Shown piece by piece: positions 1-13,400 of a DNA stretch of 43,075 nt (position 1 is the first letter of the stretch; the number at the start of each line of letters is the position of its first letter). The position numbers were made by a program, and so were the translations under genes. This stretch comes from Parachlorella kessleri. Taxonomy: Eukaryota > Chlorophyta > Trebouxiophyceae > Chlorellales > Chlorellaceae. The stretch lies in NCBI GenBank assembly GCA_001598975.1, contig BBXU01001232.1:1-43075 (forward strand). The letters are read 5' to 3'. The notes beneath the pieces are model-generated. The model had not been told where the DNA came from. It ran no database searches and saw only the letters and a list, made by a program, of their open reading frames with translations.

Positions 1-215
1 CGGGCGGGGTCGCTCCTGGCAGGACAACAGCACCAGTTAGGTTGTTGAGATTATGACTGAAGCTGGTCAAATTGAATAACTAGGAAGGTCCTGCAGTGGG
101 CGCAACCTACCTAACCAGCCGGCTTGGGCCTACGAGGACTGCGTCCTGTCTGCATCCCATCAGCACGCTGCCATTCCGTACATAAGTTCTGCTGGCTTGG
201 TGGAGGATCACTGTA
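1..215. other. Probable MED12 intron or undetected upstream coding sequence
   Basis: No frame here gives a convincing MED12 exon, and stops occur in every frame. It probably lies within the intron before the exon that starts near 216 (after GGCAAG) or 244 (after CTGCAG). I cannot choose between the two acceptors from sequence alone. Confidence 0.4.
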
Positions 216-3200
216 TGTAACCGAGGCAAGGTTCGCCCTGCAGGACCTGGCAGGCTCCGCCCCTCTGGGCGGCCTTGCCGCCTCTGTGCCGCATGGCTTC
301 ATGCGCGGCAAGCTGTTTGACATGCTCGCCGAGGAGCAGGTGCCGCTGCCACGCGCCATCTGGTTCATCCAGGTGGTCTACCTCAACCGCTCCAAGTACG
401 TCCAGTGCCAGCCAGGGTTGCGTTCTGTGCTGGAAGACTTGCTGAAAACGTTGGTACTGTGAAAGCCATACGTTGCAGGAGCTTCTGGGGGAGTGGGCCC
501 ATACCATGGCCAGCATGGCAGATATGCATAAGGGGTGCAGAAGGTAATCCAAGCATGCCTGCTAGGGCAGCTGCACGGCTCCCACGCCGCAGTTTGCGGG
601 TGCAAACCAGATTCCCTGCCCTCTTGCCTGCCCCAAGTGCTGTGTTCGTGGCGGCTGCAGGCCGGAGGGGTGGGATGGCGGTGCCCGGCTACCCGCCCGC
701 AGCAGCCAGTGCAGCGAGGACCTCCTGTCCTACTTGGATCAGTCAGCGTCAGCACTGTCGACCACAGCAGGCGCAGCAGGCCCCTCAGACCCTCCTGCTG
801 CAGCATGCGCAGCGGCCGGCCCAGCACAGGCCCGCTGGCAGTACATGCTGCGCCTGGTGGGGGGGCTGCTGTGCCGTGGCCTGCTGCATGTGCCCTCCCT
901 GCTGAGCTGGCTGCTGGGCCGTGCTGCTTCGCTGCCAGCGGGGCTGCAGCTGCAGCTCCTCCCGGTGCTGCACCTCATGCTGCGAGTGAGTGGCGACTTG
1001 TGCTGGCCAACATTGTTACCGCAGCAAGGGGGCATGGCCACAATTGCCAAGTGGGGCTTGGCTGCAGCGTGTGGTGGCTTGTTATTGGGTGGGAGTCCTC
1101 TGCTGTGCATGTGCACCCCTGCAGCACACATGGACAATGGCGCTTAACCCCGCAACTATCATCCTGCTCCGCCCACAACCACTCGCCTCCTCTATGCAGG
1201 ACGTTGCGCAGTCGCCGCCGCTGCTTCGCCAGGTGGTGGACGCAAGCCTCAAGCTGGGAGCACCCTCGCCACCAGCTCCCACCTCCCCAGAGCCACCAGC
1301 CCCTGCCCCAAGCAAGCAGCCTGCTGCTCCTGCTTCCGCTGCCGCTCCAATAGCTGTTGGCACAGCCGGACTGCTGCCTAGCCAACCTGGGCAGACTGTG
1401 CAGCAAGAGTGGCAGCAACCTGAGCAGCAAGAGCAACAACAGCAAAGCCAGCAGCAGGCAGACCAGGATGAGCTGCGGCGGGGCTATGCAGATGTGATCG
1501 TGGCGCTTCTGCCGCTGGCCCCGCTGGCCTTTGTGCCCCTGGACGCGGTCACGCTGTCAGCGCTGCAGAGCTTGGTGGAGGGCTGCAGCAGGCACGGCAG
1601 CAACATCGAGCTTCATGGCGGCGGCGAGGCAGCCGCTGTGGCAACAGCAGCGGCGCTGCTGCGGGAGGTGGGCAGGGTGCAGCAGCGCCTGGCCAGCTTT
1701 GTCAGCCCTAGGTGGGTGCAACTGTGCTGTGCTGCGCCTTGTTGGACTGTTAACTTAGGGCAACTTCTGTGGGCCCAGTGCCTTGCGTGAGGCCGAAGCT
1801 GCAGCAGAGTGGCAGAGACACACAAGTGTTTTGCAGGCGTTTGTAGGCTGCAAGGATGGGTCACCTGCTGGAAGAGGCCATGGACGCTGCTGGGAGGGGC
1901 CATGCCTGGTTAATAGTTACTAAGCTGACCCTCTGTTGGCCAGCAATGTCATCTCCTCTTCCTGCCTGACCCTGCAGGGTGCTCCGTCTGCCGGATGCGC
2001 GTGCCATGCAGCTGCTGGACGAGCACCGGCGCAGCTGCGACGGCCCTGCTGCGCATGCTGAGCTTTGGAAGCTGCTGCTGCCGCCTGCGCCCTCCCTGCG
2101 GGCACAGCAGCAGGCACAGCATGACCTAGTGCGCCTGGTCTGCTCCTGGGCAGTGTCGCACCCAGCGGCGGGTGTGGCGGATGTGCTGGGCGAGCATCTG
2201 CAGCAGCAGCAGGGAGAGGAAGGGCAGGGGCAGCAGCAACAGCAGTTGAAGGTTTCAGAGCACGGTGCGGAAGGGGACTGGGCGTGGGATGCTGATCTTG
2301 TGCCCGGTAGGGCCTTGCTGGCACTTGCAACCTTGAAGCACCACATTCAGCAGCAGGGGCAGGAGGCGCAGCAGCAGGGGCAGCAGCAGCAGCAGCCGCT
2401 GGCAGGTGTTGAGCAGCTGTCAGCCAACCAGGGGTTGCAAGGTGCCTTCTTCGGCTGGCTGGATTGGGAGGCGCAGCAGCTGAGAGCACCCTTGAAGGGC
2501 CAGCCAGCAGAGGCTGGGCCACAGCACCTTAGCAGAGTGGCTGGCCGTGCTGCAGCATGGGTTAGCAGCCGGAGGCCACACAGGATCTGGCAGTGGGCGA
2601 CCATGTTAGCAGAAAATGGGCTGCTAAGCCCCAGCCACTACCTGCAGAGCCTGCTGGCCAGCGGCGTTTTGCACAGGGCTGCACAGCAGGCGCGGCAGGG
2701 CCGCCTGGCGCCCAGGGCTCAGTTCCACATCCTGCTGCTCCAAGAGTTGCACCCTGCACTCGTTCAGCAGCAGAATGACCCGCAGCAGCAGCAGCTGGTT
2801 CTGGTAGGCTCGCCTCCTGCTGCCTCGACACCTCCTCCGGCTGCGGGACAGAAGCGGAAGCTGAGTGGCGAGCCGGCGGGACCTCGTCAAACCTCTGCGA
2901 GCCCTGCCGCCGACCCAAGTGCCGCCCCTGCTGCTGCTGCTGGCCTGGGAGATCCCGCCCAGCCTAATCAAAAGTTTGGCGCTAGCCAAGCACAGGGAGC
3001 TGCCCAGCCCCAGCATGGGCAGCAGGCCCAGCAGCGTGCAGCAGTTGAGGCTTACGCAGCCTTGCGGCGGGCAACGTTGCAGCAGTACGCCTGCGGTGCA
3101 GGCAAGGGCCAGCAGGGCGGTGCAGCAGCACAGCGCAGCAGCCGCAGCCGCAGCGCCACCCCGCCGGTGCCCAATCGGACCACGCAGCTACGAGCTGCTA

Positions 3201-6200
3201 GCATGGCAACTGCGGATGCCTTGCAGGCTACCTCACTGGGAGGGGACACAGAGAGTGAGTGGGGCAGCAGATTGGACAGGGAGCCTAGCGTGTCCCTGGC
3301 CACCACCACCTGGGCCAACTCTGGCTGGCGTCAGCGCCGCTACGGTCCTGGCGGAAGTGTCAGCGTGCCAGGTGCACTAAGGCAACTTGAGGAGAGGCTG
3401 GAGCACTTGCTTGGCCTCAGGCAGGCCGCCGCCTCACCAGTGGCGGTTGGGGAGCCCCTGGCAGCTGTGGAAGCAGGCGGCGGCGACGGCCTGCAGCGGC
3501 AGCTCTGGCGGGATGCCTTGGAAGACATCCGAGGCCTGAGGTCAGTTTCTGGTTGCTGCTGTAGCAGTGTTCGGGTGAGTTAGCTGTGCACGGGTACTTC
3601 TGCTAGTAGGGCAGCCGGCGGGCCTTGTAGGACAATGTGAGTGCAGCTGCACTGCGGCAGCTGTTGAACACTTCTGCCTGGCTGCCTATAGCCCGCATAG
3701 GTTGTGCATTTGAGTTGTACACCTCAGCGAGCGCGACTCGCACCGTCAACCTCCAGCCACATCCTCCCAGCTTGCTTTGCTGCCTCCTGCTGTGTGTTGC
3801 AGTGCCTGGCAGCAGCGCCATCTATCCACCTGGCTGTACAACTCCTCCCGCCAGCATATGCGGGCCTGCCTGCCACCCTCCAGCCCCCCAGCGGCAGCAG
3901 CAGCACCTGCCACCGCAAGGGCTGGCAATAGTAGTAATGTGACCACCGCCAGCGGCAGCAGCACTGCCTCAGTTACAGCCCCATCCCACGCGGTTCCTAC
4001 CCTGTACTCTGCCTGGCTGCTGAACGTCCTGGGCGCGCTGGATGCCTGTGGCAGCTACAGAGAGGTCGGGGACTTGTTGTGCGACCTGCTGGCGGCGCTG
4101 CTGCGCATGCTGGCAGCCGCTGCGCTCAGCACAGCGGCCTCCTCACCTGGACAGTCCACAGCACCTCCCGCGGGTGCGGCAACCAGGGTTGGGCATGTAC
4201 TTGGCCATTTGCTGTTAAGTGGTTGCACACACTAAGTGTTAGTCTTGGTCTTGGACCTGGTGCCTACATGTCGTCTTCAGATGTACATCAGCACAAGGCC
4301 TGTCCAGAGTCATCGCCCGGTAATGCCAACCATCTGGCCTAGTAGGCCTGCGCCCAACCTGCCAATGACCAGGCTTCTCCTTTTGCTTTTGCGCAGCGCA
4401 AGCTCGCCCGGCATCCATCAGCTCAGCCGTTTGGGCCGCCCAAGACGCCTTCTGGCGCCATACAGGCCTCAGCCCCTCCCTGATCTTCAGCCTTGTCTCA
4501 GCCCAGCACGAGAGGCTGGCGACGTTGGGCCGTGTGCCCCGCCTGCTGCGCATGCTGACCGCCGGGCTGTGGACGCTTGTACCGCCCGCGTCCCACCGTC
4601 AGCACGCACAGCAGTCGCAGCAGGGGCCAACAGACCCACGCCTGGCCCAGCGGGCGCAGCAGGACCCTCGGCAGGCGCAGCAGGACGCACAGCAGGCTCA
4701 GCAGGAGCTGCTGTCATGCTGCCATGGTCAGCTGGCGCTAGCCGGAGAGCTGCTCTCCTTCTATGGGGGCAGCTACGGCATGGCTGCCACCAGCGGTGCC
4801 AGCAACAGACCGGGGTCTGCTGGCCAGGTGGGCCGTGGCAGCCAGGCAAGTGGTACGACTGCTGCCACGGGCGGTGCCAATGCGGGGGTGCAGCAGTGGG
4901 TAGGCGAGGTTGAGAAGCAGCATGGGGCACAGCACTGGCTGCTTACGGCCCTGCGGCGGCTAGCAGCGGAAGCGGCGGCAGCCCGAGTAAGCCCTGCGGG
5001 GCCCCGCCAGGCCAGTGACCGGGCTGGCCCAGGGGCCGCAGGCAACAGCAGTAGGGGCCAGGCTGGCATTGCTGGCCGCACTGGGGGCGTCAGCGCAGCT
5101 GCCAGCCCCCCTTTGGCAGCTCTCGATGCTGTAGGGCTGATGCAGCGGGTGGCTGACGCACCAGGCTTGCTCCAGGAGGCCTTGGCACAGCTGCAGGGCT
5201 GGCAACTGAGCAGCAGCGGGGGCGACGCTGCCAGAACCTTTGCGTTGGAGAGCTGCGGCGGGGGCAGCAATGTGTTGGCCTCTGCTTGGGAAGCGGCTGA
5301 CCAAGTGGCCAGATGGGCATCCCAGCGCGCCCCTGTGTCCAACAGCAACCCTGCAGCTATCCAGGAGTTTGCGGCAGCTGCAATACTTGTGGTGTTTGAG
5401 TCCTGTAAGGCAGCGGCAGCCAGAAGTGGCACTGATGGTATGGCTGGCGGGCTGGCGGCTGGGCTAAACGGCGCGCAGGAGTTCGGGGAGGGGTCAGGCC
5501 TGGGAGCCGGCGACCATGGTAGCAGCCATCTAGAGTGCCTGGCTCGGCTTGTGGAGCTGCTCAGGCGACATAACAGGTGAGGAGGAGTGCATGAGGGTGG
5601 CTGGGTGGCTGGCTGCCCTGCAGGGTCAGCCAGCAGTTCACGGCAGGTTCTTAGGAATTGTATTAGCAGCCTTTGAACATGTTGTGACTGACTTCTCAAC
5701 CAGGGCTGAGTCTGGCATACAGCTGCTTGCAAGGGTGTCCAGTGATGTATCGTATGCTGTACTAGTCGGTATCGAGTTGACTGCCCTCAGGGAGGTGCAC
5801 GGCTCCGAACAAGCGGGGGTAAACTGCTGCCACCCCTGCCATTTGTGCAGGCAGTCCTTGCCAGCAACCTTCCTTCCAGCAGCCGTTGTTGCAGCGGCCC
5901 AGCATTCTCAGGGCGGCTATGACCCCGACAATCTAACCCCTGGACACTCCTGCCCTCCATTGCTGCTCATGGCTGTTGGCCATGGCGTGGTGCCCTTGGA
6001 GCGGTGCCTGGGCAAGGTGCCTGGCTTGCAGGCGTTGTTGCTGGCCAACCCCTGGGCTTTGTCTGGCATAGGTGAGCAGCAGCGCACGCCATTGCTTGCG
6101 GCCACAGCCCGACTGAGGGATAGCCGTGCCTTGGTGTAGCGCTGGGTGATTGATCTGCCTCTGGCGGGGTTACAGGCAGTCCTTACCTACGGTGTGCTTC

Positions 6201-9200
6201 TCCGGCTATGTGTGTTGAAATCGTTCAGTACTGCCACTTAATACTCTATCACCCGGGTAGGTGTTTCATCTCCCTGCAGGGATTGGAGAGGCTTGGGCGC
6301 TGTCTTGCTTCCAGCGCTGCCTCCCGCCCACGACGGCGGCTGATGCCCTCCTCACTGTGACAGACAGCAGGTCCGTTGCTGCCGAGGGCTGCAGCGGGCC
6401 AACGAGCCAGCTACAGCAGGAGCCTTCAAAGGCAGCCCTTGCCTCCACGGTCAGCCCCTATGTTCGTGAGGCCTGCCTGTCCAGCCCGCGCCAGCTGTAT
6501 ACCGCCCTCACACGCCGAGCGTTGGCAGCTGCTGCTGGCGGCGCTGCTGCCACTCCGCAAGCCTTGGCGAGCAGCCCTGCTGCCGACCGGCTGAAGGAAG
6601 TGGCGGTGGCTTACCCCCCGCTGGAGGCAGCGCTGATGTGCATAGCAGGCACAGCGTGGCGCCAAGCCGGGCCTGCTGCAGGCGCCGAGTCGGGCCTGCT
6701 CAGTGCGGTGCTGGCCGGTGCGGAGCCTGCCGCGCTGCCCCTGTGCTGGCTGGTGGTTCGAGGCCTGCTAGACGAGCAGGTGTGAGCCCTTGGTGGGCTG
6801 CCTGCCTGCCTGCCTAGGTGCTTGACTCCAGGCTCCAGCCATTGGCCAGGGCCCCGCAAAAGGCTCCCATGCGATGGCCCAGTCTGCCCAAGTCTCCTCC
6901 GACACTCGTCTTACTTGACTCAAGGAGTGTGATGCTAGCATCGTTTAGCTGTCCCTGGCGCCTGAGACCCACCCTCTGGGCCCCCAACCCGGCTGCAGGC
7001 CTTCCAGGCAGCGCTGCGGCGGGGAGAGTCCAGGCAGAGTGCCATAGCCTCCACCGCCACCTACCAGGCAGGGGGAGGTGCAGCTGCCGCCGCCCTGGCA
7101 GGCAGGGATGGGCATGGCTCTCTCAGCGAGGCCGAGAAAGACTTCACATCCAGGTGTGGCCAGGGAACCTGCTGGTGGGTGCTGGCCGGGGCAGATGATG
7201 TAAGAAGGATGCCCAAAAGACGTATGCGGCGCACGTGCTCTATGCTTTGCTAGGGTTGGGAAGCTTCCTGGAAAATGGAGTATGCACTCCCAGGATCCGG
7301 TAGGCTCCCTATTTCCTTGTAGAATTGGCATGCAAGTCAGCCTCCAAAGCTTGGTGTCTGTGCAGCTGGGGCTACCTGCATGCATGGTGTGGGGGACCCC
7401 TCACATCTTGCTGTGCAGGCTCTACTTGCGAGGGAGCATCCCATCCGACGTGGTGTTTCCCTATGGTGCCTGATTTCACCTGGCGGTGATTGCAGGATTC
7501 TGGCAGAGCTGGCTGAGAGGCCCCAGTCTGCTGGCGTGCTGTGCGCGCTATGCAGCGAGGCGGGGAGGGGCCTGGCAGACTACCTCCTCCAGCAACTGGA
7601 CTGGGTCCTGCAGGCAAGCCCCCGGTTGCTGTTGCTGGGAGGGCACAAAGCACACCTTGCGCTCATCAGAGAACATGGTGCTGGTCGCCTCCGGCGAGGC
7701 TGGCTGGGCAGGGTGTTGGGCTTGTTGTGATGTGCTGGTATTGCTGACGGGGCAAGTTATGGGACCTACGCCTGCTGCTCCTCTCCACCAGAGGCCCACC
7801 TCTGCGCCTCCCTCCTGCAGCCACCCCTGTGCTACAGAGTCTTGAGGTGTCAACCCAGGACTCATGCCTCCCCACAAAAAATACCTCGGTCAATGCTGTT
7901 CTGCAGGACGGGGACTCAGTGATGGGCCGCCATTCGCTGGCAGCTGTCCTGGCCCGCCGTGGTGCGCTCATCAGCACCCCCGCCTTCAAGCCCGCCTCAG
8001 CACCTAGCGCGCCTCGACCCGAACACAACCCTCGGCACGGCACTGCCCAGCCACAAAGCCAGCCGCAGCTGTCGCCAACAGATGAACCCAGCGGCAGCAG
8101 GGGCAGCAGCAGCGAAGGCCGGGCTTATGCTGTAGAGCAGGGCTTTGTTGAAGCAGCATTGGGGTGTCTTGCAGCCAGCAGCGACGCGCGGCGGCGTGGC
8201 TTTGCGCAGCAGCTGGTGCAGCAGCTGCACAGGTTGGCTGAGGTGGTGGCTCGGCTGGCGCCGCCCTCTGCTGCTTTTTCAACTGCTGGTGCGAGCCAGG
8301 ATGGCTCATCGCAGGAGCAGGGAGAAGGCGGGGTAAGGCAAGCAGGCAGGACGGGGCGCCAGCTATCCGAAGAGGAGCGGCCAGGCGAGGCACGGTCGCC
8401 TGGCACCTATGCCACAGCCTCTTCACCTGCTGCTGCAGCTGGGCTGGCTGCCGGGTCCCGGCCGGGGTCTGGCAGGGCCGGCTGGGGCCGTGCTGCCACC
8501 GCCGCCGCTGGGTGGGGTGCCGGAGGGCGTGGGGCATTGCGTGGCGGCAAGCCAAGCACTGACTATGTGGGCTCTGTGGTGGGGGTTCAGGTGGGTGAGG
8601 TTGGCACGGATCTTGCGCGCTATTGAGAGGCCAGTCGTGTGGTATGATTAGCATTGCCATGGGCTCACAATGTTCGTCTGCCCTCGGGCAATGTAGAATT
8701 TACAATGTGAAGAGACATCGACAAACTCTCTCCATGATGTAGGCACATGTCAACAGCTTGTGCGCGGTCACCCAAGGTCACTCCATATACCAATTTGGTG
8801 ATATGTCTGCTGGGCAGGTGGCCGTGTGGTTGCGGCTGGGCATTCTCTTTCCGTTGCTGCCCCTGGTGTACTCAGACCCCTCGCAAGACCCAGTCACTGG
8901 CCTCCGGGGCCAGCTGCTCAGCGTTGCCACCAGGTAGGTGGATGGGATATTTCAACCGTCATACTGCCCTTGGTTGTTGTGCCTCGGTGCAGCTGCATGC
9001 AGCAGGCCTGGTGGGCCGCTATGCTGTCTTGGCTACCAACGCATGCAGCGCAGGGAGTCATACAGGACGCAGAAGTTGAGGCGCATGGAGGGTGGGCGGA
9101 TGTCTCCTGCGATATACTGTGCGTTGATGAAGGTGACTGAGTAGATTTTGTGTTCACTGCATACCGCTCGCAGGCTGCTGGGAAGTCCATACATCACGGC

Positions 9201-10095
9201 TACCCCCGATTCCTGGCCGGCCAGCGACCCGCAGGCTCCTGCAGCGGCCACAGCCGCCGAGCTGGCTGGCGAACCGCTGCCTGCCAGACTGCTGCACATC
9301 CTCTATGCCCTGGCTGGTAATTCCTGGGCCTCCTGGTTGCAAGGTGGGCTGTTCTTTGGGCTCACTCGCCGGCCACAGCACCAGCTTGCATTCGCCGCTA
9401 GCTCACTACTCGCCATAACAGAATCAATCATGTGTATTCTTCCAGTGCTCTACCTGATGAAAGTGTGTGCGCTCGCAATATGAGGTGAAATCCAAGCCTG
9501 CCGTTGTGCCATAGTAATGTTCAGCTGCCCAGGAAACTGAATGTTGTGTTTTCCTGTACTGTCGCGCAGGTGGCCGTCAGCTAAGGGATGTCCCGCCTTA
9601 CGAGGGTGGCCGGCAGCTGACTCTGACGATTGAAGGCCTGCCTGCTCCCAAGCGGCTCAAGCTGGCTGCTGCAGCTGCCCTGCCAGCTGCTGCAACGGCC
9701 TTGGCAGTCCTCCCATCGGCAGCCCTGCAAGGTACCTCACCCCGTAGAGGTGCTGTGGGCAGCCCTCCTCTGGCTTTGCATGTTTATCCATATGACAGAG
9801 TCTTGTATCATTTGAGCCAACGGCAGCATGGTGACGTACTGGCACCTCTGTTACCTGTGCAGATCCAGCTGCAACGATTGGAGCAGCGGCAGGCGAGCCC
9901 GCGGAGCCACAAGCGGTGCCCGCCATCAAGGCCGCAGCACGCGCAGACCCCTGGCTGTTCATGCCGGGAGGTGCGACGGGGGCAGAGGCTCAGTACAGGC
10001 AGGCTGACAACGGCAGCCAGCAGGTGCCATACTGGCTGCAGGGAGCCGTGCGCGTGAAGAGAAGGGACCTGACATACAGCCTCATGGGTGCTTAA
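216..10095 (+). CDS. MED12: Mediator complex subunit 12 (MED12), 5'-partial, 15 exons visible
   Basis: MED12 is the large scaffold of the Mediator kinase module (with CDK8, cyclin C and MED13) and controls RNA polymerase II transcription in the nucleus. The first exon (about 216 or 244 to 395) reads VPHGFMRG and then PRAIWFIQVVYLN, the conserved N-terminal MED12 signature. The last exon encodes WLQGAVRVKRRDLTY before the stop, which matches the plant MED12 C-terminus. Exons: ..395, 715-985, 1200-1711, 1978-3540, 3803-4173, 4397-5576, 5851-6071, 6280-6779, 6999-7153, 7496-7613, 7907-8590, 8818-8933, 9174-9316, 9570-9731, 9863-10095. All phases close, giving about 2126 residues in the window. 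Exon 1978-3540 has Gln runs and Ala/Ser/Pro-rich linkers; exon 8818-8933 carries the conserved LPLLPLVYSDPS stretch. The donor at 4173 (GTGCGG) was chosen mainly by phase. One intron, 7614-7906, is GC-AG. The start codon and any further upstream exons lie left of the window. Confidence 0.93.
2196..2401 (+). repeat. CAG-rich (polyglutamine) tracts in MED12 coding sequence
   Basis: Several short runs of CAG codons, with interspersed GGG/GAG, encode Gln-rich segments (for example at about 2199-2210, 2230-2243, 2350-2398). Gln-rich tracts are common in Mediator tail and kinase subunits. These may vary in length between strains. Confidence 0.7.
7614..7906 (+). other. GC-AG intron in MED12
   Basis: The donor is CAG|GCAAGC and the acceptor TTCTGCAG. 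Joining codon-complete CAG at 7611-7613 to GAC at 7907 keeps phase 0. No GT donor nearby gives the right phase before the stop at about 7728. Confidence 0.7.
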
Positions 10096-10494
10096 ACTTG
10101 GCTTACAGCAGTGCGGCTCCTGACTGACAATCAAACCTTGCCACTTCTATGGGCAATGCAGTTTGTAGCTAAACGTTGAGCTTCACTGATGGGAACTACG
10201 TAGGCAGGCCGCTGGGGCTATGTAATATTCTTGTGAATCTGTTCTTCCAACTCTCTGTGATTGGGCTGTCAGGTACATATTTCGCTATCATCCCGTGACC
10301 ACACTTGACAATCTTTTAAAAACTTCCTAGCAATTGTACACACTGTTGGACTTCTCCTAGCACAAAGTCGTAAGGCCAACCCAACATGGTCATGTTCCCA
10401 CAATCATATCAGTACTTGGTAATTCTCAAAGAGTCTGGGGTGTAGAGGGCTTCAATCAGGTCGGTACAAAGGTCAGTACAGCCTTGCCAAAACC
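10096..10494. other. Convergent intergenic region with 3' UTRs
   Basis: The interval lies between the MED12 stop and the stop of the minus-strand coiled-coil gene, and is AT-richer than its flanks. A TGTAA motif at 10221-10225 is a good candidate MED12 polyadenylation signal, 126 bases past the stop. I see no gene in it and no clear TGTAA for the minus-strand gene. Confidence 0.55.
10221..10225 (+). terminator. Candidate TGTAA polyadenylation signal for MED12
   Basis: TGTAA is the usual chlorophyte polyadenylation motif. This copy is 126 bases downstream of the MED12 stop codon, a typical distance. Confidence 0.5.
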
Positions 10495-13400
10495 TCATCG
10501 GCGCTTGAAATAGGGGGAGATTTGGATCTTCAGTGCTGCAGCCCGCCGCCTAAACTCCCGCTCCTCCGTCTCAGTGGGCCGCCGGCGGCCGCCAGCCATG
10601 CCTGCTGCACCTCGCCTGATCTGCACTTGCATGAGAGCAGGAAGTGACAAACTATGCACCATGCCACTGTGCCTAGCAGCTACCGAATGCCGGATCAGAG
10701 AGCTGCATTTGCTTTTGAAAGGCCACAGTGCGGTGGAGCTGGTGCAAAGTTGAGTGGGTCCAATGGCAAGAAGAGCAAGCAGAGGCCAGCGGAGGTGGCG
10801 GCACAGCTCACCCTGTTCATGGGTTTGACAGACATTAGCGCCAGCGGCTCTGGTGGGTTGAAGCTGGATGTAGAAGAGAAGGCCACACTCTGCAGGTAGG
10901 CAAGCCAACCTGTTAGGCATGCAGCCCACATCAATTTGCCAGCAAGCATTATGGATTGCACATGCTAGCCTAGCCTAGCATTGATTTGGCACTCATGGCA
11001 ACCCAACCTCGATGTATAGTGCTGACAAACTGCATGAACCATACCAAAAACTGCGCTCGCCTGTGGGGTGGTGGCAGGTGCTTCAGGGTGTGCGAAGGGG
11101 GTCTTTGCAGCTTTGGGGGTGCCAGCGTGGGCATACACAGCCATACGGCTACGGTCAAAGACATCCTGCAAGGGCAGCGAGCAAAGTCAAGTGGTCAGTC
11201 TGTCTGCCATACTTTCTGTAATGCCCCTCTGCTACATGCCCTTGCAGCATGCAGTGTTGCTTGATGGCTTCCCTTCAAGGTTCCATGCTGCACGCCCATG
11301 CCCAGTCAGCTGCACCCTGCAAATGCCTCTAGAATGGAGGAGCACCCATTTACACCCAGCTGCAGGCCCTGCTTCGGACCCAAGAGCAACCCACCTCGTC
11401 ATCGCTGGAGTCGGTGCACGAATCACTGTCGCTGTCACTGTCAAAGACAGCCCGGCGCAGCGGCGACGGTGAAGCTTTGATCGTGCTGCGCATGGGCCCA
11501 GGCGATATCCGCCGCACGGCACTGACCACTACAGGGGACAGGTGGCTGGCACCGGCTGCCCCGGCGCCTGGGCTCACTGTAAGAATAGACGGCCTTGGTG
11601 CCCTCTCTGCTGGATTACAACTTGTGGCCACATCTGCCTCCTCAAACCTGCCCGCTGGCCCATGCCTGCCGACTGGCGTGCTAGCCACAGCTGCAGGGCA
11701 TGTCGCTGCTGCTGCTCCTTCATCACCAGCATTGCCTGGTGCTGCCTCTGTTTGAGGTAGCAGCTCAAGTGCCGTGTCGGTCTGGCCATATGATGCAACA
11801 CCAGGTGCCGGCCGCTCAACAGCTGCTGGGGAGGCAGCAACCCCTGCAGCTGCTTCTGCACGGCGACCGCAGGGCACCAGCCGTTCCATCGATGGCGCAG
11901 TTCCGGTTGTTACTGCTGCTGCTATGCTCGCGGGCGAAGCGGCTTCGGACTCGGCGGCAACATAGAATGGAGTTGCCTTTTGTGCCGTAGGGGGTGTGGA
12001 AGGGGAGCGACGCCCCAGGGTGGGAGTGGAGGCCAGAGAGTTGACGGGGCTTACATTTATGGCGGCCAGGCCCTGCAGTGCACAGCACAGCTCCTGTTCT
12101 GATCCATTTGCCACGGAGAGGCACTGCCTGGGTGTTCCTAGGTTGCTGCGCCTTTTCACCTTTTACCAGTACCACCGCAGCACACAGCCCACCAGTGAGA
12201 GCAGGATCATCGTACCTGGTCCACAGTTTGCAGCTTGGCCTGCGCTTTCTGCAGATCCAGCTTCAGGCGTTGCAGTCGGCTGCGCACTGCGGCCTGCATG
12301 TCCGCACTTCCTGCAGACATGGCGACTGGGACACAAAGTCAGGCCCCGGTTTTTGCGACTGCACCATTTCTCGGTAACGACCTTGCTACCTTTGTATCTA
12401 GGGCGGTCATTCCTCGCGACGGCGGCGTTCCCGTCCATAGCAATTTTGACATAACGCGGCCTAGGTACCAAACTTGAGCAGCAGGTAATTGATCATCGCT
12501 GTACACATTCTCGAAGCAACATAGAAGTTAGCGCAGAGACCCAAACAGGCACCTGCAGTTTTGAAGAGGTGTGCGCAAACCGATTTTCCCGCCACCCTTG
12601 GACGAGATGCACCCAATGCACTTGAGCTAGTGGTTCTGTGACCTCCTTCAGGCTGCAGCCAAGTGCACACCCACCTGCCCGGCGCAGTGCAGACAGCGAC
12701 AGCGGGGTGCCCCTGACGCTGCTGGGAGTTGGAGCTGGTTTGGCGTCACTGTGCGGTGTGTTGTGTGGCGCTGGTGGAATGGCTGCTGCAAAGTTGACTG
12801 GGGTCAGGCGTGCAGGCGTCGCAACCACCTCCGCTTCCGGCTCTGCTGCCGCTGCAGGAGTGACAGCCATGCCTTGTGGGAGCTGGAAGGGGCTGGCTGT
12901 GGGCGGTGCAGGGCTCAGCGCGTCCGCTGCGACAGTCGAGCTGGCCGGGCTGGTGGGCGTCCAGGAGGCTGCAATGACAGTGAAGGGGGTCGCCAGGGGG
13001 TGCGACCTCAGCTCTTGAGCAGCAGCACTGCCGGGAGTGGCCTCTTCAGCAGTGCGTGCCGCAGCTGCTGTGCCTCTGAGAGTCTCAGCTTCTGCCTGCT
13101 GCTGCAAGCCTGGCTTGCCTGCAAGCCCAACATCAACCTCCGCCGCAGCAGTGCTGCCCACTACCGCCTCCAGGCCCACCTCCGTGCTGACAGCAGGTAC
13201 TGGAGCTGCATCCGGGCTGCCCAAGGCTCCCTCCTCCCTGTGGGCTGAGTCTGCTCGTCCCCCAACAGTGCTGCTTGCCGCGCCTCCAGCCAGCTGGTGT
13301 GCTGCCTCCACCCCAGCATTGGAGGACATACCCTCGTCCACAGCAGTGTGCGGAGTTGCGGCCTTGGACTCGGCTGAACAGTCGTCTGCTCCTTGCACTC

